The translations under genes and the position numbers were made by a program. The notes below the pieces were generated by a model. It did no database searches, had not been told where the DNA came from, and was given only the letters and a program-made list of their open reading frames with translations. From Cochliopodium minus (lineage: Eukaryota > Discosea > Himatismenida > Cochliopodiidae), in assembly GCA_024220525.1 (NCBI GenBank), contig JAMYWO010000382.1, forward strand, positions 1 through 27,425: 27,425 bases of DNA, given 5' to 3'. The number at the start of each line of letters is the position of its first letter. Within the stretch, counting starts at the first letter, position 1. Of the stretch, positions 1-8,637 are shown piece by piece.

Positions 1-1494
1 GTTTTGGAAACAAAAATAATAAAATATTTAATTGAAAAAAAATTGGAAATAAATTCTATGACAAGCAATAAAATGACCCCTCTTTTGTTGGCATCCAAAT
101 ATTCTAATATTAACAAAGAATTTTTGGAATTTTTCATTGAAATGAAAAGTGACATAAATGTAAAAAATGAAAAAAAAAATGGTGTTTTACATTACCTAGT
201 TAGATCAACTAGTTTTACACTTGAAATGATAAAAATTTTAGACGAGATTGGAATTGAATACAATTACAAAAATTACAACTTTGAAACTCCTCTCGACTAT
301 GGAATAAACAATGCAAATTTAGATAAAGAAATTATTAATTTTATGATTGAAAAAAAAGGAGATTTAAACAGTGAAAACAAGCAAAATAGAAACATTTTAC
401 ACACTATTTGTTCCAATAACAATTTTGATATTAATATTTTGAAATTTTTATTGGAAAAAAAAGCTCATTTTAACAACAATTATTACGAACCTTCTCCTAT
501 TCAAATTTTACATGAATCTCATAAACTTACCACAGATATTTTAAAAGTAGTTTTGGAAAATAAAATCAATGATTCTAATAAACATCCTTATAATATTTTA
601 TTACATATTGTTTGTAAAGAAAGTAATTTTGAACTAATCAAATTCTTGGTAAATTCAAATTTTGATGTAAATTTAAATGATTCTTCTTTATGCACTCCTC
701 TCCACATACTATGTAAAGAAAAAGAATTAAACTTCAAAGCAATTAAATTTCTCATCAAAAATAAAAGTAATATTAATGCTGAAATTTACGGTCAGAATAT
801 TTCCACTCCCCTCTTTCTGCTCTGTTCTAACACACAATTTAATGTTGAAATCTTAAACTTTTTTATTAAAAAAAAAGTTGATATTAACTACAAAAACAAT
901 GAAAAAAAAAATATTCTTCATCTATACTTACAAAATAATACAGTAGAGTTGAATGTTTTGGAAAGATTTATTCAAAATAATTGTGATCTAAATCTAGAAT
1001 GCAGTTTTGGAAACAATCCTCTCCATTGTTATCTCTCTTTAAAACCTCCTGACCATAATATTCTTAAATTTCTACTACAAAACAGAGCCAACATAAACAA
1101 ACTAAATCACTACATGATGTCTCCTGTCAATAGAATATCCAACCCTTCTGATTTTCTACTTATCCTTATTTATTCACTCAAAAAAGTGATTTTCAAAAAT
1201 CCAACAGATAGTATATCTCAAACAATTATCGAAATATATGAAGATTATGAAAGAGGTTTTAATTTTTTTTCAAATTTATTATTTTTTTTATCAATTTCTT
1301 TCAATTATATAGGAAATATCTGGAGGATTGATAGGTTTCAACTTTTTCCATCTGAATGTCGATTGATCATTAAAACTATTATGCTTCTTTCAAAGATTAT
1401 CTCCAAAAGTATCAAACAAATCTTCCCAAAACCTATTTCTTTCGTAATTATCCAATATATTTTCACCAACAATCATAACAAGAAATTAAAATAA
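1..1494 (+). CDS. Ankyrin-repeat protein, 5' end outside window
   Basis: Open reading frame without introns that is already open at base 1, so the true start lies upstream; about 497 residues are visible. Residues 1 to about 370 are a run of roughly ten or more degenerate ankyrin repeats with a period near 33-36 residues. The recurring signs are a 'TPLH/ILH' start (for example STPLFLLC, NILHTIC, TPLHILC) and the helix-2 ending 'LKFLLEKKAxIN'. The last 120 or so residues contain no repeats and are hydrophobic and aromatic rich (a FFSNLLFFLSISF stretch); I do not recognise this domain. The protein is rich in Asn, Lys and Ile, as expected at this base composition. Ankyrin arrays are protein-binding scaffolds; no partner or enzymatic domain is visible here. 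It lies on the same strand as the LIM and F-box genes that follow, but 433 bp of noncoding DNA separates it from the next gene. Confidence 0.88.
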   Translation, partial: VLETKIIKYLIEKKLEINSMTSNKMTPLLLASKYSNINKEFLEFFIEMKSDINVKNEKKNGVLHYLVRSTSFTLEMIKILDEIGIEYNYKNYNFETPLDYGINNANLDKEIINFMIEKKGDLNSENKQNRNILHTICSNNNFDINILKFLLEKKAHFNNNYYEPSPIQILHESHKLTTDILKVVLENKINDSNKHPYNILLHIVCKESNFELIKFLVNSNFDVNLNDSSLCTPLHILCKEKELNFKAIKFLIKNKSNINAEIYGQNISTPLFLLCSNTQFNVEILNFFIKKKVDINYKNNEKKNILHLYLQNNTVELNVLERFIQNNCDLNLECSFGNNPLHCYLSLKPPDHNILKFLLQNRANINKLNHYMMSPVNRISNPSDFLLILIYSLKKVIFKNPTDSISQTIIEIYEDYERGFNFFSNLLFFLSISFNYIGNIWRIDRFQLFPSECRLIIKTIMLLSKIISKSIKQIFPKPISFVIIQYIFTNNHNKKLK

Positions 1495-1927
1495 TTCAAT
1501 ATAAAATTTAATATTTCTTGATATTTAATCCTTTTAATTGATTTTAATCCCCTTTTTATCAAAAATTTGAAAAAAAATAACTCAATGTTTCTTTCCAAAA
1601 CAATCAAACAATATGGTTCCAAAATAATATTTTGATTTCGCCATTTTTTCTTTGAATATTAATTATGAACTTGATATTTCAAAGATTATTAGTTCAATCC
1701 GTCATCTTTGTCACCTGACTTAAATTATAAGAGTATGAACTTTAAATTATATTTTATCAAAATAAAAGAAAAAAATATATATAAAAAAAATAAATAAAAA
1801 AAAAAAAAAAAACTTAAAAATTAGTAAACTAAATTCCTTTAATTCTTGAAAGAATATTTTTGAAATAAAACCTGAATAAAAAAGTTCAATTTAACTTTAA
1901 TTTTTTTTTTACTTCAATAGATCAAAA
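1495..1927. other. Intergenic, no gene seen
   Basis: AT-rich spacer between the ankyrin gene and the LIM gene, with A-runs near 1795-1811 and a T-run just before the LIM start codon. No reading frame, RNA gene or repeat was recognised. It probably holds the ankyrin 3' end signals and the LIM promoter. Confidence 0.6.
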
Positions 1928-2419
1928 ATGTCCAAAAAATGCCCAGTATGCGCTAAATCAGTCTATCCTATGGAAGAAGTACTCTCTGGTGGAAATTGTA
2001 ATCAAAAAAAAATAATTATAAATTAATTTATATTTCAAAACCACAAATATTAATCTGAAGAATTCACCTCCTTAATTTTACAATATTCATCTAAATCTTT
2101 TTTTTTCTTCTAAAATGGAAAGCTTATCACAAAACCACCTGCTTTAAATGTACTATGTGCAAAAAAGTTTTGGAAAAAGGAAAAGAAAGTTCTGGTAAAG
2201 ATGATAACTTGCCATATTGCAACACTGTAAAACAAATTTTGATATAATCTTCAATATCTCAAATTATAATTTATTTTTCAAATTTTCTTTCATTTCTCAA
2301 ATTTTTCTTTAATTTTTTAGTGCATGTCCAAGAAAGGAGGAGTAACCGGATTCAGAGGAGGTGTTACTTCTGGAACTATCATTGATTCCCATGTTTATGA
2401 AGGACAAAACAAAAACTAA
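1928..2419 (+). CDS. Small single-LIM-domain protein, three exons
   Basis: Spliced model: exons 1928-1997, 2123-2226 and 2321-2419, with GT-AG introns of 125 and 94 nt and consistent phases, giving 90 residues and ending in TAA. The start has CPVC followed by a VYPMEEVLSGGNSYHK segment, which matches the first zinc finger of CRP/Lim-type proteins. The second finger uses CFKCTMC and a later YCNTC. Zinc ligands are Cys5, Cys8, His26, Cys30, Cys33, Cys36, Cys56 and Cys59. After the LIM domain there is a Gly-rich tail (GGVTGFRGGVTSG). LIM domains bind proteins, often at the actin cytoskeleton; one LIM plus a Gly-rich tail resembles short CRP/LimE-like proteins. One oddity is three residues, not the usual two, between His26 and Cys30. 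The join SGGN-SYHK depends on the acceptor at 2121-2122 and fits the family well. Confidence 0.85.
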
Positions 2420-2569
2420 TAAGAAATAATAATTTAAATTAAAATTTTTCTTGAGAATTCATCACTCTACTTCTTTACTGTATTTCTTTTCAATTGATAT
2501 TTGGCTTGTTTAAAAATATATATATGCTTTCATTTAAAATTTGAATATATAAAAAAAAAACTGAATTTG

Positions 2570-4129
2570 ATGGAATACTTACCCAAATATATAAGTAAAA
2601 AAAACAATATTAATCAAAATACAAATTCCATTTCATATCATTTGATTTAATCAAAATTAGGATATATTATTTTTCTTGAATTAAATATAAAACATCTTGG
2701 GAGATGGTAATATCCATTTTTATTTACTATATTGAAAATTTGTTAGCAAATATATCAAAGAATGGATCAATATTAATCAACATAAACAAATGATAATATG
2801 ATTATATTCAATCAATGATCAATTTATTTACTGAAATATAAAAATTGATCCAAATTATATTGTGCATATTAAATTCTTACAAAAAATTTTCATTATAAAC
2901 CATTTTCATACAAAGCTGTTCAATATCAAAAAGATGGAAAGAATATGCTGGTATCTTTTTACCAATTTTATAATTTTTCAATAATAAAATATTGAATTAT
3001 AAGAGGATGATGAAGTAAATATTTCAAATATATATATTTCAATTTCAAATCGACCTTCTTAGATATGGAAAATCAAAATAAAAGAATATTACAACCAAGA
3101 AGTGATCAAACCAAATAAATACGTCAATTACAAACAATTCTATCAAAAATGTAAGTATAATCAATAAAAATAATAGAATACCGATCAAAATCTAATCACC
3201 CAAACAAAGATGGTAAGAAAATCTATTTTACATTTATTTTTGAAAAAAGTTTAATAAAAATTCTCACGTGAAGCGACCAAATTTGTGGAGACATATGAAG
3301 ATATGCTTTTAGATGATTTTATAATTAAGGGTGCTTCAGAAACAGTAATTAAAAAACCAAACAGAACACAAAAAGGGACAGTTGTACAAATAACATTTGG
3401 AAGAGATGGTAAAATTTTTTTTTTCTTAAGAGCTTGATGTTCAACTAAACTTAAATAATAGTTTATATACAGGGAAGCTGCTACGGAAAAACATGTAATT
3501 ATTTTCTTTTTTAATTTTTTTTTTTCTTACTTTTTTTTTTGTAAAGATGCAATGTTATTAGGAGTATTACAAAGTAAAAGATGAATTTAATTATTTCTTA
3601 AAAAAAAACAAATTAATATCACCATAATTTTATGTATAAAGGGTTGAATCATGATCTAAAAGAACTTCAAGTTTTAATATTACAACCTACAAGAGAAACT
3701 GCCTACTCATTAGAAAAAAAACTTGTGTCACTTTCCAAATACAAGCCCGTTAATATTCAAATGTGTGTGGGCGGTGTAATTTTGGACAAAAATGTAAAAT
3801 ATAATGAAGCACAAATAATCATTGGTACACCTGGAAGATTGTTAGATTTGAATGGGAGGGGTTTGGTAAACTAAATTTTTTTTTTTTATTTTTCTCATTT
3901 TAAATTTATTTTTTTTTTTTTAAAAAAAATTTTAAAATTTAAGGTTTCTCTCGATAAAGTCAAGATTTTTGCTATGATGGAACTAGACAGAGTTTATGAC
4001 ATTGGTTTTGGGGATGTAATGGAACACTTATTCCTAAAACTCAATCACTCACAACTCATCATGGGTTCTTACGTGTTGTTGGAGGATGTCGTGAAAAGGA
4101 TGAAAAATGTTTTTATCTATACCAACTAA
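2570..4129 (+). CDS. F-box / degenerate eIF4A-like protein, copy A (short)
   Basis: Spliced model of eleven exons: 2570-2594, 2661-2706, 2916-2950, 3004-3014, 3063-3150, 3210-3212, 3274-3408, 3462-3494, 3547-3573, 3642-3865 and 3944-4129. All introns are GT-AG and phases agree; the product is 270 residues. Residues 4-44 form an F-box (LPKYI, then LGRCCSISKRWKEY, then DDEIWK), which in the family binds Skp1 in SCF ubiquitin ligases. From about residue 71 there follows an eIF4A-type RecA1 domain: ETYEDM, a changed P-loop (GSCYGKT), a good motif Ia (PTRE), a GG motif (CVGG), and motif Ib (TPGR). MELD stands in place of DEAD and GSYV in place of SAT. The frame stops right after RecA1, so RecA2 and motifs IV-VI are missing. 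ATPase activity is unlikely. The stop lies 37 bp before the start of copy B, at the duplication junction. The 3-nt exon is tentative: skipping it also keeps the frame. Confidence 0.68.
3004..3014 (+). other. 11-nt micro-exon of copy A
   Basis: An 11-base segment flanked by AG before and GTAAAT after. It encodes the acidic residues just before the IWK of the F-box tail. Copies B and C have an 11-nt exon in the same place (4561-4571 and 6537-6547) with acidic codons and GTAAGT donors. Without it the F-box and the next exon are out of frame, which makes it fairly certain. Confidence 0.7.
3210..3212 (+). other. Candidate 3-nt micro-exon of copy A
   Basis: The triplet ATG sits between an AG and a GTAAGA and divides a 123-nt gap into two introns of 59 and 61 nt, the usual size here. 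Copies B and C show TTG in the same place (4786-4788, 6762-6764), between AG and GTAAGT, with flanking introns of 57 and 68 nt. Because it is three bases long, skipping it only removes one residue, so frame alone cannot prove it. Confidence 0.45.
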
Positions 4130-5202
4130 AAAAAGAGATCTTGAAAAAAAAATAAAAAAAATTGAAATGGAATTTTTGCCAAAATATATTAGTCAGATTC
4201 TTTTGATTCTCTTTGATTTTTTTGATATATCAATCCTATTTTATTTCATAGGATGGAAAATTCTATTCGAATTTGATGTTGTTTCTCTTGGAAGATGGTA
4301 TACACTCTTATAAATTTATATACCAAATTTTTGACCCTGCTTCTCTTCAGCTGCTCTTTATCAAAATTATGGAAAGTATATTCAGGTGAGATTAAAAAAA
4401 TAATATTTATCAAATAAAAATATTGGAAAATTTCATTCAATTTGATCGAAACGAAACATCTTTCATAAATGATTCTTATATCCATCACATTATGATTTTC
4501 AATTCGTTTATATTCAAGGATAATTAAATTATATTTAATAAATTCTAAAAAATGATACAGAAGAAGAAGTGGTAAGTTGATTTACATTGAAGTTATGAAA
4601 TTGATTATAAACCAGAAAAAATTTATTATTTAATGAATAGGTTTGGAAGAACAAAATAATCAAGTTTTTTGGGGTAGAGATAGAAAGACCAACTAATATG
4701 AAAACATACAAAGAATTCTACAAAAATTGTGAGTTTATCTTGTCAATAAATCAACAATTTTTAAAACAAATAATTTTTAAAATAGTTGGTAAGTTCAAAT
4801 AAAATAATGTAAATATTGAATTTGAAATAATTTAATTTTTTAAATTGAACAAAAAGCAAAAAACAGTTTTGAAACTTTTGAAGAAATGAATTTAAAAGAA
4901 GAATTGTTGAGAGGCATTTATGCTTATGGATTCGAAAAACCTAGCTCAAGCCAAAAGGAGAGTATTGTTCATATCTCTCTTGGAAGAGATGTCTTTATAA
5001 AAGATAGAAGCGGAACAGGAAAAACGAGTAAAAAAATTCTCCAAAAAATTTTAAATTTTTAAATATTTTCAAATTGTTTAGCTTCAATGATTATTGGAAT
5101 ATTACAGAGTAAGAGAAATTCTTTTTTGTTTAAATTTTAATTTAATTTTTGAATAAAGGGATAAATTCTGAAATCAAAAATTGTCAAGCAATAATTGTTG
5201 TT
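4128..5202 (+). repeat. Direct repeat, unit 1 (5' part of copy B)
   Basis: About 1,075 bp that recurs at 6104-7177, covering the leader, the first eight exons and introns, and the first 44 bases of the last exon of copy B. By eye there are only about five differences: one A-run length change, two substitutions near the start, and a small change in the last intron. Identity drops abruptly at base 5202. Confidence 0.9.
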
Positions 5203-6036
5203 AGTAGAAGGGAAATAGCAATAACTTTGAGTCAGTTCACCAAGTACATTTCTTCATTTTTTCCATTAGTTGTCAGTCATTGTATAGTTGGAAGAGATAA
5301 AGTAGATTTTAAAAATTCACAAATTATTATTGGGACCCCTGGAAGGTTATTTTTGTCAATAAAAAAGAAAGAGATTGATGTTTCTGGTTGTAAAATTTTG
5401 GCAATTGATGATATGACTGATAACGATAGTTATGAATATTTTATCGAAGTAATATGGGATATTTGTTCCTTGGTAAATTATGATCAATTAGTAACAAATT
5501 TTATTGTTAAAAAGAGTATTTGGGAAGAAAATTTACCCAAAACTCCGTTCATATATTATCCTCTATATAATCAACTCTGTCTTAAAGAAATCAATTTATT
5601 CAAAGTGGAATTGGAAGATGAAAATCAAAAATTAGAATGTTTATTTGATGTTTTTCTATCTTTCAACATTCTATCTTGTATCATCTTTTTCAAAAACAAC
5701 AAAATTTTGGACCATGTACATTCAAACTTGTTCAAAAAAGGGTTCGATGTTGGTATTTTTGATATTCATCATCCTCACAAAGAAAAAGATAGGAAAATGA
5801 TCCTTTCTTTGGATTATAATTTTGCTTTTCATACTCTCGGAGATTTCACGATTATTAATTACAATCTTCCCTTTGTTGTTGAAAACTATCTCATAAGAAA
5901 TGGAAAGTCAGGCAAATTTGGGAGGAAGAGATATTCTCTTTCTTTTGTTACGAATAAGGACTCCGATTTCCTAAAGCAAATTGAGCATCATTACTCCGTC
6001 TTAATCAATGTACTCCCTGAGAATCTTAATTATTAA
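4167..6036 (+). CDS. F-box / degenerate eIF4A-like protein, copy B
   Basis: Spliced model: exons 4167-4191, 4252-4297, 4351-4385, 4561-4571, 4641-4728, 4786-4788, 4857-5027, 5082-5108 and 5159-6036; the product is 427 residues. Residues 4-44 are an F-box (LPKYI, then [16 protein letters not shown], then EEVVWK). Residues 73-427 align along their whole length with eIF4A (SFETFEEM, then [15 protein letters not shown] as in eIF4A). The P-loop SGTGKT (121-126) and TPGR (about 195-198) are intact. DEAD is replaced by IDDM (about 218-221) and SAT by an unrelated VTNF. Motif V is lost, and motif VI HRIGRGGR has become IRNGKSGK, without the His and with Lys for the Arg fingers. It should fold like eIF4A but not work as a helicase. 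An upstream in-frame ATG at 4107 would add 20 residues; copy C has a stop there, so 4167 is preferred. Confidence 0.75.
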
Positions 6037-6103
6037 AATTTTCCAAGAATATATAGTAATTTCAAAATGACATCTTTGATTTCTGAGCTATTGGATTAAT
6101 TTG

Positions 6104-7177
6104 AAAAAAAAGAGATCTTGAAAAAAAATAAAAAAAATTGAAATGGAAATTTTGCCAAAATATATTCGTCAGATTCTTTTGATTCTCTTTGATTTTTTTG
6201 ATATATCAATCCTATTTTATTTCATAGGATGGAAAATTCTATTCGAATTTGATGTTGTTTCTCTTGGAAGATGGTATACACTCTTATAAATTTATATACC
6301 AAATTTTTGACCCTGCTTCTCTTCAGCTGCTCTTTATCAAAATTATGGAAAGTATATTCAGGTGAGATTAAAAAAATAATATTTATCAAATAAAAATATT
6401 GGAAAATTTCATTCAATTTGATCGAAACGAAACATCTTTCATAAATGATTCTTATATCCATCACATTATGATTTTCAATTCGTTTATATTCAAGGATAAT
6501 TAAATTATATTTAATAAATTCTAAAAAATGATACAGAAGAAGAAGTGGTAAGTTGATTTACATTGAAGTTATGAAATTGATTATAAACCAGAAAAAATTT
6601 ATTATTTAATGAATAGGTTTGGAAGAACAAAATAATCAAGTTTTTTGGGGTAGAGATAGAAAGACCAACTAATATGAAAACATACAAAGAATTCTACAAA
6701 AATTGTGAGTTTATCTTGTCAATAAATCAACAATTTTTAAAACAAATAATTTTTAAAATAGTTGGTAAGTTCAAATAAAATAATGTAAATATTGAATTTG
6801 AAATAATTTAATTTTTTAAATTGAACAAAAAGCAAAAAACAGTTTTGAAACTTTTGAAGAAATGAATTTAAAAGAAGAATTGTTGAGAGGCATTTATGCT
6901 TATGGATTCGAAAAACCTAGCTCAAGCCAAAAGGAGAGTATTGTTCATATCTCTCTTGGAAGAGATGTCTTTATAAAAGATAGAAGCGGAACAGGAAAAA
7001 CGAGTAAAAAAATTCTCCAAAAAATTTTAAATTTTTAAATATTTTCAAATTGTTTAGCTTCAATGATTATTGGAATATTACAGAGTAAGAGAAATTCTTT
7101 TTTGTTTAAATTTCATTTAATTTTTGAATAAAGGGATAAATTCTGAAATCAAAAATTGTCAAGCAATAATTGTTGTT
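6104..7177 (+). repeat. Direct repeat, unit 2 (5' part of copy C)
   Basis: Second copy of the 4128-5202 segment at an offset of 1,976 bp (1,975 after a one-base loss in the last intron). The offset defines the size of the duplicated gene unit. Introns are as conserved as exons here, which points to recent duplication or gene conversion and not to selection on protein. Confidence 0.9.
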
Positions 7178-8017
7178 CGCACTAGGGAAATAGCAATATC
7201 TTTGAGTTATCATACCAAAAAGATCTCCAATTATTGTAATGTGGAAATTAATTTTTGCGTATCTGGTACTGAAAAAATTAATTTTAAAAATACTCACATT
7301 ATTATTGGGACCCCTGGAATGTTACTTTTGTCAATAAAAAAGAAAGAGATTGATATTTCTGGTTGTAAAATTTTGGCAATTGATGATTTGTGTTATATCT
7401 CTGAACATCAAAATCTTTTATGTAACACAAAGCGTATCTGTTCACAAGTAAATTACAATCAATTTATTGCTAATTCTTATCTCAAAAATAAACTTTGGGA
7501 TGAAAATTTAATGAAGAACCCATTCGTGTATGACCCTGAATATAATGAACCTACATTGGATGAAATTATGCATTTCAAAGTGGAATTGGAAGATGAAAAT
7601 CAAAAATTAGAGTGTTTGTTTGATCTTTGTTATTCTTTTAAAGTTCTTCCTTGTATCATCTTTTTCAAAAACAATAAAATTTTGGACCATGTACATTCAG
7701 AGTTGTTCAAAAAAGGGTTTGATGTTGGTATTTTTGATTATTATGATCCTTTTAAAGAAATAGACAAGAAAATGATTCTTTCTGTTGATTATAATTTTGC
7801 TTTTCATTCTTTCAGAAATTTTTCGATTATCAATTACAATCTTCCACTTCTTGTTGAAAATTATCTCATTAGGAATGGAAAATTACCAGGGAGATTAGGT
7901 CTTAAAAGATTGTCCATTTCCTTTGTCACAAATGGAGACTCCGATTTCCTAAAGCAAATTAAAAATCATTTCTCTATCTTTATCAATGATCTCCCTGATA
8001 ATCTTAAAAATTTTTAA
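6143..8017 (+). CDS. F-box / degenerate eIF4A-like protein, copy C
   Basis: Spliced model: exons 6143-6167, 6228-6273, 6327-6361, 6537-6547, 6617-6704, 6762-6764, 6833-7003, 7058-7084 and 7134-8017; the product is 429 residues. The F-box and the helicase N-part through the P-loop SGTGKT match copy B except for one residue near the start (MEILP against MEFLP). The last exon is eIF4A-like but differs from B in about a third of its residues by eye. Motif Ia is VVRTREIA, motif Ib is TPGM, the DEAD position is IDDL, and motif VI is [11 protein letters not shown]. Blocks such as [17 protein letters not shown] and [16 protein letters not shown] are unchanged between B and C, whereas the segments after motif Ia and after motif II vary strongly. 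An in-frame TGA just upstream fixes the start at 6143. The stop is 65 bp before the ubiquitin-like gene. Confidence 0.75.
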
Positions 8018-8082
8018 ATAAATTTATTTTTTCCAAAATTTCATAAAAAAAAAATAAAAAAAGGGATAAACTCATTCAAAAG

Positions 8083-8394
8083 ATGGGAAATAAATTATCT
8101 CAATATAGCTCAGAATTGAGCAGTAATCAGAAAAAGATTGAGGTAAATAAAGAAGATGAAGAAGATATTACCATTTATTTTGAATTATTCACTGGACGTA
8201 AAATACTATTGAACATCAAACCATCAGATACAATCCTGTATGCAATAAAGCAGCTTGAAAAGAACGAAAACATAAAAATATACAGACCAAAGATTTTCTA
8301 TAAGGAAAAAAAATTGGAAAAGCAAGATACTTTTGCTTCACAATTCATCAATAATGGAGAATCTATCCAGATCTCTTTCTCCACAACACTTTGA
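8083..8394 (+). CDS. Ubiquitin-like protein without C-terminal Gly-Gly
   Basis: Single-exon gene of 103 residues. Residues about 29-100 match the ubiquitin fold along their length: ITIYFELFTGRKILLNIKPSDTI corresponds to ubiquitin's first two strands and turn (split here as ITIYFELFTGRK and ILLNIKPSDTI), then an amphipathic helix, then PKIFYKEKKLEKQDTF in the place of QRLIFAGKQLEDGRTL, then ESIQISF in the place of the last strand. The protein ends in FSTTL with no Gly-Gly, so it cannot be conjugated like ubiquitin. The start MGNKLS fits the N-myristoylation pattern MGxxxS, which suggests membrane attachment (inference). The N-terminal 28 residues are polar and probably disordered. It follows the three F-box genes closely on the same strand, which is suggestive but not proof of a shared function. 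Confidence 0.75.
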   Translation: MGNKLSQYSSELSSNQKKIEVNKEDEEDITIYFELFTGRKILLNIKPSDTILYAIKQLEKNENIKIYRPKIFYKEKKLEKQDTFASQFINNGESIQISFSTTL

Positions 8395-8637
8395 TGGGAA
8401 AATAAATGTAAAAAGGGTTATTTATGTTGGTATAAAAAACACCAATCAAATCAAATCAAATGTATTATAAAAGTAAAATATTAAAAAAATTCAACCAAAA
8501 CTTTATAAAGGATAAAAATTTTCAAATTCGCTCATTAAAAAATTTTCTGAAATAAATTTCAAAAAATAAAAAATATAAAAATTATTTAATTTAATGTAAA
8601 AAAAAACATGTAAGAAAGATTCACAGATATCTGGGAA

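Noticed and set aside
4167-4313. Unspliced reading of the B F-box ([19 protein letters not shown]) as the real F-box
   Set aside because: It resembles an F-box start, but copy A needs the intron to be removed, and the spliced form gives a better F-box ([17 protein letters not shown]). Retention is kept as a finding only.
4246-4488. Identical 80-codon minus-strand frames at 4246-4488 and 6222-6464
   Set aside because: They are identical only because they lie inside the B/C direct repeat and run antisense across F-box exons and introns.
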